Below, one piece after another: positions 8,291 through 15,912 of a DNA stretch of 64,000 nucleotides (within the stretch, counting starts at the first letter, position 1; each line of letters starts with the position of its first letter). This DNA is from Bryobacteraceae bacterium (GTDB lineage Bacteria; Acidobacteriota; Terriglobia; Bryobacterales; Bryobacteraceae). The notes under the pieces were generated by a model that did no database searches, was not told the origin of the DNA, and was given only the letters and a program-made list of their open reading frames with translations. A program made the position numbers and the translations under genes. The stretch spans positions 3,038,001 through 3,102,000 of the forward strand of contig BPGE01000001.1 of NCBI GenBank assembly GCA_026002875.1, given 5' to 3'.

Positions 8291-10006
8291 ATGAATCCAG
8301 CAGATTCCCCCAACCTGACCGACGTTTCCCCTGTCGCCGAAGCGCCCGCCTCTCCGCAGGAAGGCTCTTTCGGCGAAATGCTGGCCGCATTCGAAGCGGC
8401 GCAGAGCAACGGGGACGAAGGAGCGGCCCTGGAAGGCACGGTGGTTTCCATCAACGAGGAGAACATCGTCGTCGACGTCGGCCGGAAAATGGAGGGCATT
8501 CTGCGGCGCGGCACGCCGGGACTGCCCGCGGATCTGGCGCCTGGCGCGACGCTGATGGTGAACATCAGCGGCCGGACGGACGACGGCTATTACCTGCTGT
8601 CAACGATCCGGGTGGAGCAGCCCCGGGACTATTCGGGGCTGCAGGAGGCGTTCGAAGGCAAGCACGTCATTCTGGGCCTGGTGAAGGAACAGGTGAAGGG
8701 CGGGCTGCGGGTGCAGGTGGCCGATGGCGTCCACGCGTTTCTGCCGGCGTCGCGCAGCGGCATTCGCGAGATGGCGGAGCTGCCGTCGCTGGTGGGGCAG
8801 CAGATCGAGTGCCGGATCACGAAGCTGGACATTGAGAACCCGGACCGGCCGGACATCGTGGTGGACCGGCGCGGCGTGCTGGAAGAGCAGGCGGCGGCGG
8901 CCAAACAGGCGGCGTTCGAGCGGCTGCAGGAAGGGATGGTCGTTCAGGGACGCGTGCGGACGGTGACCGATTTCGGCGCCTTCGTCGAGATCGCGCCCGG
9001 CATCGACGGGCTGCTGCATGTCACGGACATGAGCTGGAACCGCGTGGACAAGCCGTCCAGCGTGGTGAGCCCCGGGCAGACGATCGAGGCGAAGATCCTG
9101 AAGATCAACCGCAACAACCGGAAGATCTCGCTGGGCATGAAGCAGCTGCAGCCCGACCCGTGGACCGAGGCGACGTCGGCGCTGAAGCCGGGCGACCGGG
9201 TGCGGGGCAAGGTGGTGCGGCTGGCCGAATTCGGGGCGTTTGTCGAAATCGCGCCGGGCGTCGACGGGCTGATTCACCTGTCCGAGATGTCGTGGTCCAA
9301 GCGCGTGCGGAAGCCCGAGGACGTCGTGCAGGTGGGCGACATGGTGGAGACGGTGGTGCTGGATGTGAAGCCCGCCGAGCGCAGGCTGTCGCTGGGGCTG
9401 AAACAGGCGCTGGGCAACCCGTGGGACACGGCGGCCACGCGCTTTGCGCCGGGCACTGTGGTGGAAGGCCCGGTGACGAACCTGGCGCAGTTCGGCGCCT
9501 TCGTCGATCTGGGCGACGGCATCGAGGGCATGATTCACGTGGGCGACATCACGCGGGAGAAGCGCGTGCAGCACCCCAAGGAAGTTCTCTCCCCCGGCCA
9601 GGTGGTGAAGGCGCAGGTGCTGGAAGTCGACACCGAGAAGCGCCGCATCCGGCTGAGCATGAAGGCGCTGGAGCCCACTTCGGCCGACATCTTCATCTCC
9701 GAGCATCAGCCGGGAGACCTGGTGAGCGGGCGCGTCGTGGAGACGCACGCCTCGCACGCCAAGATCGAAATCAGCGAGGGGGTCCATGCGCGCTGCCGGC
9801 TGAAGGAAGCCGCGGGCGAAGGCGAGAAGGCGCGCGCCGCGGCGGCCGATGTCGATGATCTCGCCGCCCTGCTGGCCAGCAAGTGGAAGGGCGGAGGCGG
9901 CTCCTCGAGCGACCGGAAGACTCTGCGCACGGGGCAATTGCGGCGGTTCAGGATCGTGTCGCTGGATCCGGCCCACCGCCGGATCGAAGTGGAAGTGGCC
10001 GACTGA
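8291..10006 (+). CDS. S1 RNA-binding domain protein, paralog of ribosomal protein S1
   Basis: 571 residues from the chosen ATG; an ATG at 8267 and a GTG at 8255 are also in frame. Six S1 OB-fold repeats can be read at roughly residues 46-108, 122-193, 213-286, 299-373, 386-460 and 473-571. Repeats 3 to 5 are the best conserved (TDFGAFVEIAPGIDGLLH, AEFGAFVEIAPGVDGLIH, AQFGAFVDLGDGIEGMIH). The last repeat is interrupted by about 40 residues of Ala/Gly/Ser-rich sequence. A second six-repeat protein at 49850 sits next to an IHF gene as rpsA does in most bacteria, so this copy is probably an accessory RNA-binding or translation factor. Confidence 0.85.
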   Translation: MNPADSPNLTDVSPVAEAPASPQEGSFGEMLAAFEAAQSNGDEGAALEGTVVSINEENIVVDVGRKMEGILRRGTPGLPADLAPGATLMVNISGRTDDGYYLLSTIRVEQPRDYSGLQEAFEGKHVILGLVKEQVKGGLRVQVADGVHAFLPASRSGIREMAELPSLVGQQIECRITKLDIENPDRPDIVVDRRGVLEEQAAAAKQAAFERLQEGMVVQGRVRTVTDFGAFVEIAPGIDGLLHVTDMSWNRVDKPSSVVSPGQTIEAKILKINRNNRKISLGMKQLQPDPWTEATSALKPGDRVRGKVVRLAEFGAFVEIAPGVDGLIHLSEMSWSKRVRKPEDVVQVGDMVETVVLDVKPAERRLSLGLKQALGNPWDTAATRFAPGTVVEGPVTNLAQFGAFVDLGDGIEGMIHVGDITREKRVQHPKEVLSPGQVVKAQVLEVDTEKRRIRLSMKALEPTSADIFISEHQPGDLVSGRVVETHASHAKIEISEGVHARCRLKEAAGEGEKARAAAADVDDLAALLASKWKGGGGSSSDRKTLRTGQLRRFRIVSLDPAHRRIEVEVAD

Positions 10007-10014
10007 AGCAGCGG

Positions 10015-10045
10015 GCGAGACGTTTTTTCTTCCCGTCCGTCTAAC
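10015..10045 (+). promoter_or_regulatory. Candidate ECF-sigma promoter (copy 1), upstream of the sigma gene
   Basis: GCGAGACGTTTT (10015-10026), ten unconserved bases, then CCGTCTAA (10037-10044). The same two boxes with the same spacing occur at 13115-13145 ahead of the PDZ gene. The CGTCTRA box looks like an ECF -10 element. A transcript starting near 10051 would give a leader of about 30 bases, which suggests autoregulation. This is inferred from the pair of sites alone. Confidence 0.6.
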
Positions 10046-10083
10046 CTCGACGAGGGCGGTTTCCGCCCCGGCGAGGAGGCATG

Positions 10084-10719
10084 ATGGAACCGGGAACGGC
10101 ACTGGCGGTCGAAGGCGGCGCCTGCGCAAGGGCCCGGCGGGAAGCATGCATGGACGAAGCTGCCACGATCCGCGCCGCGCAGGCGGGCGACGCCGAGGCC
10201 TTCGAACGGCTGGTGCGGTCCTACGATCAGCAGGTCCTGCGGCTGGCGATGAACCTGCTGCGCAATCCGGACGACGCCCATGACGTGTATCAGGAGACGT
10301 TCCTGCGCGTCTTCCGCAACCTGGGCAGCTTCCGCTTCGACTGCAACTTTTCGACGTGGCTGTACCGCATCGCCACCAACCTTTGCCTGGATCAGCTCCG
10401 GAAGCGCAAGGTGCGGCGCACGGAGCCTGCGGAGGTGCAGACGGAAGAAGGCGTGATGGACCGGCTGGAATCGATGCCGGAAGCGCGTCCGGCAGGCGAT
10501 CCGCAGCGGGCGGCGCTGAACCGCGAGCTGCGCGCGTCGATCGAGCAGGCGCTCGGAGAGCTGACGCCGCGCGAGCGGATGGTGTTCGAACTGCGTCATT
10601 ATCAGGGCATGCGGCTGCGCGAGATCGGCGAGATGCTGGGCTCGAGCGAAGAGGCGGCCAAGAACTGCCTGTTCCGCGCGACCCAGAAGATGCGCCAGGC
10701 GCTGGGAGGCTTCCTATGA
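10084..10719 (+). CDS. RNA polymerase sigma factor, ECF subfamily
   Basis: 211-residue alternative sigma factor. Region 2 is seen as AFERLVRSYDQQVLRLAMNLL, then DAHDVYQETFLRVFRNL, then FSTWLYRIATNLCLDQLR. Region 4 is LGELTPRERMVFELRHYQG followed by the helix-turn-helix LREIGEMLGSSEEAAKNCLFRATQKMR. GAGGAGG at 10073-10079 supports ATG 10084 (ATG 10081 is adjacent). A later ATG at 10150 starts exactly at the domain and cannot be excluded. The stop overlaps the ATG of the anti-sigma gene (ATGA), the usual sigma/anti-sigma coupling. Confidence 0.94.
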   Translation: MEPGTALAVEGGACARARREACMDEAATIRAAQAGDAEAFERLVRSYDQQVLRLAMNLLRNPDDAHDVYQETFLRVFRNLGSFRFDCNFSTWLYRIATNLCLDQLRKRKVRRTEPAEVQTEEGVMDRLESMPEARPAGDPQRAALNRELRASIEQALGELTPRERMVFELRHYQGMRLREIGEMLGSSEEAAKNCLFRATQKMRQALGGFL

Positions 10720-11636
10720 GCTGCAAGGACGTTCGCGGGCTGATTCCGCTGTACCTGTACGGCGAGCTGAGCTTCGACGAAGAAGAGCGCGTCGAGCAGC
10801 ACCTGGCCGCCTGCGCGGAATGCCAGGCCGAGCGGGCGCGCTGCGAGAAGCTGACGTCGCTGCTCGGACAGGGCGAAGCGGGCGTTTCGGCGGAGCTGCT
10901 GGCGCGGTGCCGCCGCGATCTTGCGGCGGCGATCGAAAAGGAGCGCAGGAGCCGGAGTTGGGCGGCTGCGGCGCGGCGCTTCTGGTCTCAATGGATCGTT
11001 GCACCTCCGCTGTGGGCGAGGCCTGCGGGCGCGCTGGCCATGCTGCTGCTCGGCTTCTTTGCGGCGCGCCTTCTGCCGGAAGACGCCCCTGTGCTCGGTT
11101 CTCTGGCGCGCAGCTCGCCGCCGCCAGTGGTGGGCAAGGTGCGGCTGGTGGACACGACGGACCGGGGCGAAGTGCGCGTGCAGTACGAGGAGATCCGGGC
11201 GCGCGAGCTGCGGGGGTCGTTCCAGGACGAGCGCATCCGACGGCTGCTGCTGGCGGCGGCCAGCGATCCGACCGACCCTGGCGTGCGCGCCGAGTCGATC
11301 GATCTGCTGAAGCACCGCACCGCTGACGCCGAAGTGCGGCGCGCGCTGATCAACGCGCTGCGGACCGACGAAAACGCCGCCGTCCGGCTGAAGGCGCTGG
11401 AAGCGCTGCGGCCATTTGCAAACGATCCGGAGACGCGGCAGGCGCTGGCGCAGGTTCTGCTCACCGACAAGCATGCGGGCGTGCGCATCGCTGCTGTCGA
11501 GTTACTGGCTGATGTGCAGGAGCCCGATGTTGCTGGCGCGTTGCAGCAGCTGCTGCACCGCGAAGAAGACCAGTACATCCGCCAGCGGACGCTTTCGGCT
11601 CTGGCGGCGATGAAGGCCTCTTACGGGACGTTCTGA
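10716..11636 (+). CDS. Membrane anti-sigma factor with zinc-finger (zf-HC2) and HEAT repeats
   Basis: 306 residues. The N-terminal cytoplasmic anti-sigma domain has the zinc-binding H-x3-C-x2-C (His29, Cys33, Cys36 in HLAACAEC). One transmembrane helix lies at about residues 102-120. The outside part ends in HEAT-like helical repeats (about 165-300), visible as repeated VRAESIDLLKH, VRRALINAL, VRLKALEAL, VRIAAVELLAD and IRQRTLSALAAM. It should hold the ECF factor at the membrane until an envelope signal arrives. HEAT repeats in place of the usual short periplasmic tail suggest a protein-protein sensor. The start ATG overlaps the sigma gene stop. Confidence 0.88.
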   Translation: MSCKDVRGLIPLYLYGELSFDEEERVEQHLAACAECQAERARCEKLTSLLGQGEAGVSAELLARCRRDLAAAIEKERRSRSWAAAARRFWSQWIVAPPLWARPAGALAMLLLGFFAARLLPEDAPVLGSLARSSPPPVVGKVRLVDTTDRGEVRVQYEEIRARELRGSFQDERIRRLLLAAASDPTDPGVRAESIDLLKHRTADAEVRRALINALRTDENAAVRLKALEALRPFANDPETRQALAQVLLTDKHAGVRIAAVELLADVQEPDVAGALQQLLHREEDQYIRQRTLSALAAMKASYGTF

Positions 11637-11649
11637 ACGTCCGGGCGGA

Positions 11650-13050
11650 TCACCACGCGGGCGCTTCGCGGCGGACTTCCGAGTCGATCTCCACGAGGCG
11701 CTGAGCCAGCCGCTGCGCGCGTTCCCGTTCCACGTCCCAGAGATTGCGCTGCTCGCGCGGGTCCTCGCGCAGGTTGTACAACTCGAACCGCGTGAGCGGC
11801 ACGTCCCTGACGAGGGGGAGCTGTCCGGGCCGGAAGCCGCCGCCGGGCTTCCGCTCTCCGCTTTCCGCACCGATGCCGAGGATTTTCCAGTCTCCCTCGC
11901 GGAGGGCGGCGCGGGGCGGATCGATGGTGTTGAAGTAGTGCCAGTGCAACGGGCGCGGGCGCTGCCATGAAGGCGAACCAAGCAGGGGCGCGAGGCTCTC
12001 TCCGTCCAGCGGCCTTTCCGGCCGCGGCGCGCCGGTGATCTCGCACAGCGTCGGCAGAACGTCGAGCAGGCAGGCAGGCGTCTGCACGATCTGGTGCGGG
12101 CGCACCCGCGCGGGCCAGCGGAGCAGGCCAGGCACGCGGATGCCGCCTTCGTAGAGCGACAGCTTCTGGCTGCGCAGGAGACCTGCGCTGCCGTGCGAGC
12201 GCCAGGCGACGGGGTAGCGGTCGAGCCACTCCGGCCCGTTGTCGCTCGAAAACAGGACCAGCGTGTTCTCGCGCGCGCCGCGCTCGTCGAGAGCCGCCAT
12301 CAACCGGCCGAACGCACGGTCCATCTGCGTGACGTTGGCGTAGTAGAGCGCCTCGCCGCGCTTCTTCGCGCGGGGGTACAGATCGACGAGATCGGGCGCG
12401 GAGGCGACGGGCTCGTGCGGCTCGTGGAAGGCCACATAGAGGAAGAACGGGCGCTGCGCGGGCACCGTGTTCAACCAGCGAACGGCCTCTTCGACCACGA
12501 GGTCCGCGGAGTAGCCTTTCAGCTCCCCGGCGGGGCGGCCGTTGCGGTAGAAGTTTTTCGGGTTCTCGTGCGAGGGCGCGGCGTTGTTCTGCGTGGCGAA
12601 CCAGTGATCGAATCCGTGGCGCGAGGGCGAGCCGGGACCTTCGACTTCTTCGATGCCGTTCAGGTGCCATTTGCCGGAGAGGCAGGTGGCGTAGCCGCGC
12701 TGGCGCAGGAGCGCGGGCAGCGTGGTCTCGGAATCGCGCAGGTGGACGGGGCTGCCGGCGGAGATCCAGTCGTAGATGCCGCAGCGGTTGGGCGTGCGGC
12801 CTGTCAGGAGGCCGGCGCGCGATGGCGAGCAGACCGGCGCGGCGGCGTAGAACTGCGTGAAGCGGATTCCCTCGGCGGCGAAGCGGTCGAGGTTCGGAGT
12901 GCGGATGAACGGATGGCCGGTGCAGCCGAGGTCTCCCGCGCCGAGATCATCGCAGAGGGCGATGACGATGTTCGGGGGCTGCGAATTCTGCGAGAAGGCG
13001 CGGTGCGCGGCTGCGAGACCGGCCAGGCTCAGGAACGTGCGCCGCTGCAT
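11650..13050 (-). CDS. Secreted sulfatase (arylsulfatase family, formylglycine type)
   Basis: 466-residue alkaline-phosphatase-superfamily sulfatase. The chosen ATG at 13050 gives an N-terminus MQRRTFLSLAGLAA, a twin-arginine style export signal; longer in-frame starts exist but precede the signal. The sulfatase signature C-x-P-S-R is CSPSR with Cys74 as the residue to be converted to formylglycine. Metal-binding Asp34-Asp35 (LCDDLGAGD), the GKWHL segment and the DNGPE motif are present. The substrate is unknown; sulfated polysaccharides are the usual targets. It converges on the anti-sigma gene with 13 bases between stops and diverges from the PDZ gene. Confidence 0.93.
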   Translation of the reverse strand: MQRRTFLSLAGLAAAHRAFSQNSQPPNIVIALCDDLGAGDLGCTGHPFIRTPNLDRFAAEGIRFTQFYAAAPVCSPSRAGLLTGRTPNRCGIYDWISAGSPVHLRDSETTLPALLRQRGYATCLSGKWHLNGIEEVEGPGSPSRHGFDHWFATQNNAAPSHENPKNFYRNGRPAGELKGYSADLVVEEAVRWLNTVPAQRPFFLYVAFHEPHEPVASAPDLVDLYPRAKKRGEALYYANVTQMDRAFGRLMAALDERGARENTLVLFSSDNGPEWLDRYPVAWRSHGSAGLLRSQKLSLYEGGIRVPGLLRWPARVRPHQIVQTPACLLDVLPTLCEITGAPRPERPLDGESLAPLLGSPSWQRPRPLHWHYFNTIDPPRAALREGDWKILGIGAESGERKPGGGFRPGQLPLVRDVPLTRFELYNLREDPREQRNLWDVERERAQRLAQRLVEIDSEVRREAPAW

Positions 13051-13114
13051 CGCGCACAGGCTAACACCGGCGGGCAGGGGGCGCAAGGCTGCGCGGAAGA
13101 GGGCCGGGCGCACT

Positions 13115-13145
13115 GCGAGACGTTTTGCGGGCACGGCCGTCTGAA
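13115..13145 (+). promoter_or_regulatory. Candidate ECF-sigma promoter (copy 2), upstream of the PDZ gene
   Basis: GCGAGACGTTTT (13115-13126), ten bases, then CCGTCTGA (13137-13144). It matches the element at 10015-10045 box for box with identical spacing while the bases between differ. It faces the PDZ-protein gene and leaves a leader of about 80 bases. Confidence 0.6.
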
Positions 13146-13228
13146 CAACCGGAAGCGAGAAATCAGGACGACAGCCGGCAGGCGCTCAAAGCAGTTCCGG
13201 CCGCCGCCCGGATGAGGTTCAGGCAGCC

Positions 13229-14176
13229 ATGAAAATTCCCGGATTCAGGATCGGTCTTGCAGGCGCGGCGCTGTCCGCCGCGCTGGTTTTCACCGCGGTT
13301 CCCGCCGCCTCCCAGCCGGTCTTCGCGTGGAGCGGAGACGAACAGGAGCTGGCGATGCAGCCGCCTCCTCCCCCGCCGCCCGCGCCCCCGGATGCGATGA
13401 TCTTCTTCCAGGCTGGCGGGACGTACCTTGGCGTGGGTGTCAAGGAGATCAACGCCGAGCGGGCGAAGGCGCTGAAGCTCAAGGAAGAGCACGGCGTGGA
13501 GATCACTACCGTCGAGCCTGACAGCCCGGCCGACAAGGCGGGCCTGAAGCCGGGCGACGTGGTGCTCGAGTACAACGGCCAGAGGGTCGAAGGCACGCAG
13601 CAGTTCGTTCGGTTCGTCCGGGAGACGCCCGCGGGCCGCACGGTGCGGCTGACCGTGTTCCGCAACGGCTCCACGCAGACGCTGACGGCCACGGTGGCCG
13701 AGCGCAAGGGCCGGACGTTCAACTTTCCTGCGCCGAAGATCGACGAAGACGTGCGCATCCGGATCCAGAAGGAACTGGAAGGCGCCATGCGCGACGTGCC
13801 GCGCGTGACCATGAGCTGGCGCGCCGGGATGCTGGGCATTGAAGGCGAGCCGCTGAAGGGCTCGCAGCTGGCCGAGTTCTTCGGCGTGAAAGAAGGCGTG
13901 CTGGTGCGCAGCGTCATGAAGGACACGCCGGCCGAAAAGGCGGGGCTGAAGCCTGGCGACGTGATCGTGAAAGTGGACGACCGCACGGTGGAAGAACCTC
14001 GCGACATCAGCGCCGCGCTGCGCGCCGCCCGCGAGGCCTCCAAGAAGACGCTGCCGGTGGTGGTCGTGCGCGAGAAGAGGGAAATGACCGTGCAGGTGAC
14101 GCTGGACGAGCCGCCTCCCGCGCCGGCGCGGGCGCCGCGCTCGCGGAGGGTCGCGCTGCCTGAACAGAGATTCTGA
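13229..14176 (+). CDS. Secreted protein with two PDZ domains
   Basis: 315 residues with a Sec-type signal peptide (MKIPGFRIGLAGAALSAALVF, likely cleaved near ASQP) and a Pro-rich linker of eight prolines. Two PDZ domains follow: about 62-150 (LGVGVKEIN, then PADKAGLKPGDVVLEYNGQRV) and about 205-295 (GVLVRSVMKDTPAEKAGLKPGDVIVKVDDRTV). There is no trypsin-like protease domain, so it is not DegP/HtrA itself. It may be an adaptor or substrate sensor in the periplasm. The ECF-like element upstream suggests control by the sigma factor at 10.1 kb. A strong terminator follows the stop. Confidence 0.88.
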   Translation: MKIPGFRIGLAGAALSAALVFTAVPAASQPVFAWSGDEQELAMQPPPPPPPAPPDAMIFFQAGGTYLGVGVKEINAERAKALKLKEEHGVEITTVEPDSPADKAGLKPGDVVLEYNGQRVEGTQQFVRFVRETPAGRTVRLTVFRNGSTQTLTATVAERKGRTFNFPAPKIDEDVRIRIQKELEGAMRDVPRVTMSWRAGMLGIEGEPLKGSQLAEFFGVKEGVLVRSVMKDTPAEKAGLKPGDVIVKVDDRTVEEPRDISAALRAAREASKKTLPVVVVREKREMTVQVTLDEPPPAPARAPRSRRVALPEQRF

Positions 14177-14201
14177 ACTCCGTCTGCCTCCTGTGCTGAA
14201 A

Positions 14202-14235
14202 GGCCCGGCGGGTTTCGCCCGCCGGGCCGATTTTT
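14202..14235 (+). terminator. Rho-independent terminator of the PDZ gene
   Basis: Perfect 11-bp stem GGCCCGGCGGG / CCCGCCGGGCC with the loop TTTCG, followed by GA and TTTTT, 26 bases after the PDZ stop codon. Confidence 0.9.
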
Positions 14236-14706
14236 GTGACTGCGGGGGAGGACGCCGCAACACCCCTGCGGGACATCGGCATGGATCAGAACCGCCCACG
14301 AATTGCTTCAGTGCCGCGAGCGAAGGGCGAAAAGCGCCCGAGAGCGAGCGGTCACCCGCACGGCAGGAGTCCTGGAAGCGATTTTCGAACGAACGGACAA
14401 CCGCGCTGAGCCCGCGATGGGACCGCTCGCTCTCGCGGCACAGAACCCGGTTTGGGCCCGCGGGGATTCTTGTGGACGCTGATGTTGCGCAGGGTCATCG
14501 GGGCTCGCTTCCGCGCGGCCGGGGCGCACAGCGTTGGGATGCAGCCCTCGCGCAGGCGCGAGGGGAAGCCCGCAAGGAGAGGGCGCGGCCGGGGGACCGC
14601 TCGCTCGGGCGGCCATTGATGGGCCAGAGTCATCCGGCGCCGGGCACAGGAGCCGGCGATTCTGGGTAAATGAAGAAGGGCAAGCGCGTTGCTGCCCCTT
14701 TCCCGC
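14236..14706. repeat. Non-coding stretch with a BIME-like cluster of inverted repeats
   Basis: I see no convincing gene here. The stretch holds three copies of a GACCGCTCGCTC element: on the minus strand at about 14336-14353, on the plus strand at 14421-14441, and on the plus strand at 14595-14610. The first two are extended by GTGCCGCGAG at 14311-14320 and its complement CTCGCGGCAC at 14432-14441, giving a large foldable inverted repeat. Another dispersed repeat lies at 14535-14570. The arrangement resembles clustered REP elements between transcription units. Confidence 0.55.
14535..14570. repeat. Dispersed repeat with palindromic core (copy 2)
   Basis: TGGGATGCAGCCCTCGC, a short centre, then GCGAGGGGAAGCC. 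It is nearly identical to 4902-4937 about 9.6 kb away in the same orientation. Confidence 0.55.
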
Positions 14707-15873
14707 ATGGAATCGGAAAGGCAGGGAGCGGCCGGGAAGCGTGGCACGGTGCTGTTGGGGCTGGCTGCCGTGTTCGCGCGCATCGGCGCCATCGGCTTCG
14801 GCGGCGGCATGGCGGTGGTGGCGCTGATGGAGCAGGAGCTGGTCCGGAAGCGGAAGCTGCTCTCGCTGGATGAATTCCTGCACGGCGTCGGGCTGGGGCA
14901 GATGCTCGGCTCGTTCGCCGTCAATGCGGCGGCGTTCACGGGCTACCGTCTGGCGGGAATGGCCGGGTTTCTGGTGTCGGCGGTTTCATTTCTGGCGCCG
15001 TCGATCGTGCTGGTGATCGCGCTGTCGGCGCTCTATTTCCGCTATCACGCGGTGCCGGCGCTGCAGAGCGCAGTCACGGGGCTCGGGCCGGTGGTGGTGG
15101 CGCTGATTGTCTCCGCCGCCTGGAACATCGGATCGAGAGCGCTGGAGACGTGGCCGAAGCGGGCGATCGCCGCCGGCGCGCTGGCGCTGAGCCTGCTGCA
15201 CGTCAATGCGGCGTGGATCCTGCTGGCATCGGGCGTGGCGGGTTTCTTTCTGCCTCCGCGCAGGAGCGGGGGAGCAGCGGGCAGCGCGGGTGCGGCGCCG
15301 GGCGGCGCTGCGCTGATCGCCATGGCCGCGCCCGCGGCGGCTGTCTCCGCCGGCGCCCTGGCGCATCTGGCCGCGGTGTTCTTCCGCATCGGCCTGATTT
15401 TTTTCGGCGGCGGATTCGTGCTGCTGCCGGTGCTGCACGATCATCTGGTGACGCGGCTGGGCTGGCTGTCGCCGCGCGAGTTCATCGACGGGGTGGCCAT
15501 CAGCCAGCTCACTCCGGGGCCGATCGCGGTGCTGGCGACGTTCGCCGGCTATCACCGCGCGGGGCTCGCCGGGGCGCTCATCGCGACGGCGGCGCTGTTC
15601 CTTCCGGGCATGCTCTGGATGCTGTTCCTGAGCCGTCAGTACGAGCTGCGGCGCGACCAGCCGCTGGCGCAGCGCTTCCTTTCCGGCATCAATCCGGCGG
15701 TGGCCGGGCTGGTGCTGAGCGCGGCGATCCTGCTGGGGCGCGGCAGCATGACGGCGTGGGCGCACTGGGCGGCGGGCGCGGCGGCGTTCCTGCTGCTGGC
15801 GAAATGGCGCGTGCATCCGGCCTTCGTGCTGGCCGCGGCGGCGCTGGCGGGCTGGTTTGGCTGGATCCGCTGA
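14707..15873 (+). CDS. chrA: Chromate transporter, ChrA family (two CHR domains)
   Basis: Inner-membrane protein of about 388 residues with roughly 10-12 hydrophobic helices. It contains two homologous halves. The first has FGGGMAVVALMEQELV and GLGQMLGSFAVNAAAFTGY; the second has FFGGGFVLLPVLHDHLV and AISQLTPGPIAVLATFAGY. These duplicated FGGG and Q-x-x-PG/GS motifs are typical of long-chain CHR proteins, which export chromate by proton-coupled transport; some members are uncharacterised. ATG 14707 is preferred; a TTG at 14689 is in frame. No chromate regulator is adjacent, so the true substrate is uncertain. Confidence 0.88.
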   Translation: MESERQGAAGKRGTVLLGLAAVFARIGAIGFGGGMAVVALMEQELVRKRKLLSLDEFLHGVGLGQMLGSFAVNAAAFTGYRLAGMAGFLVSAVSFLAPSIVLVIALSALYFRYHAVPALQSAVTGLGPVVVALIVSAAWNIGSRALETWPKRAIAAGALALSLLHVNAAWILLASGVAGFFLPPRRSGGAAGSAGAAPGGAALIAMAAPAAAVSAGALAHLAAVFFRIGLIFFGGGFVLLPVLHDHLVTRLGWLSPREFIDGVAISQLTPGPIAVLATFAGYHRAGLAGALIATAALFLPGMLWMLFLSRQYELRRDQPLAQRFLSGINPAVAGLVLSAAILLGRGSMTAWAHWAAGAAAFLLLAKWRVHPAFVLAAAALAGWFGWIR

Positions 15874-15912
15874 AGGCGCGCGCCGGGCGCGTTTCGTGAT
15901 AAGGCTGGTTGC

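Noticed and set aside
10007-10080. The T-rich run after the S1-paralog gene as a rho-independent terminator
   Set aside because: No stem precedes it; the run belongs to the ECF-like promoter element.
14311-14610. Possible CRISPR array or attachment site in the 14.3 kb gap
   Set aside because: Repeats are in both orientations, unevenly spaced and not of constant length; no cas, integrase or tRNA half-site is near.
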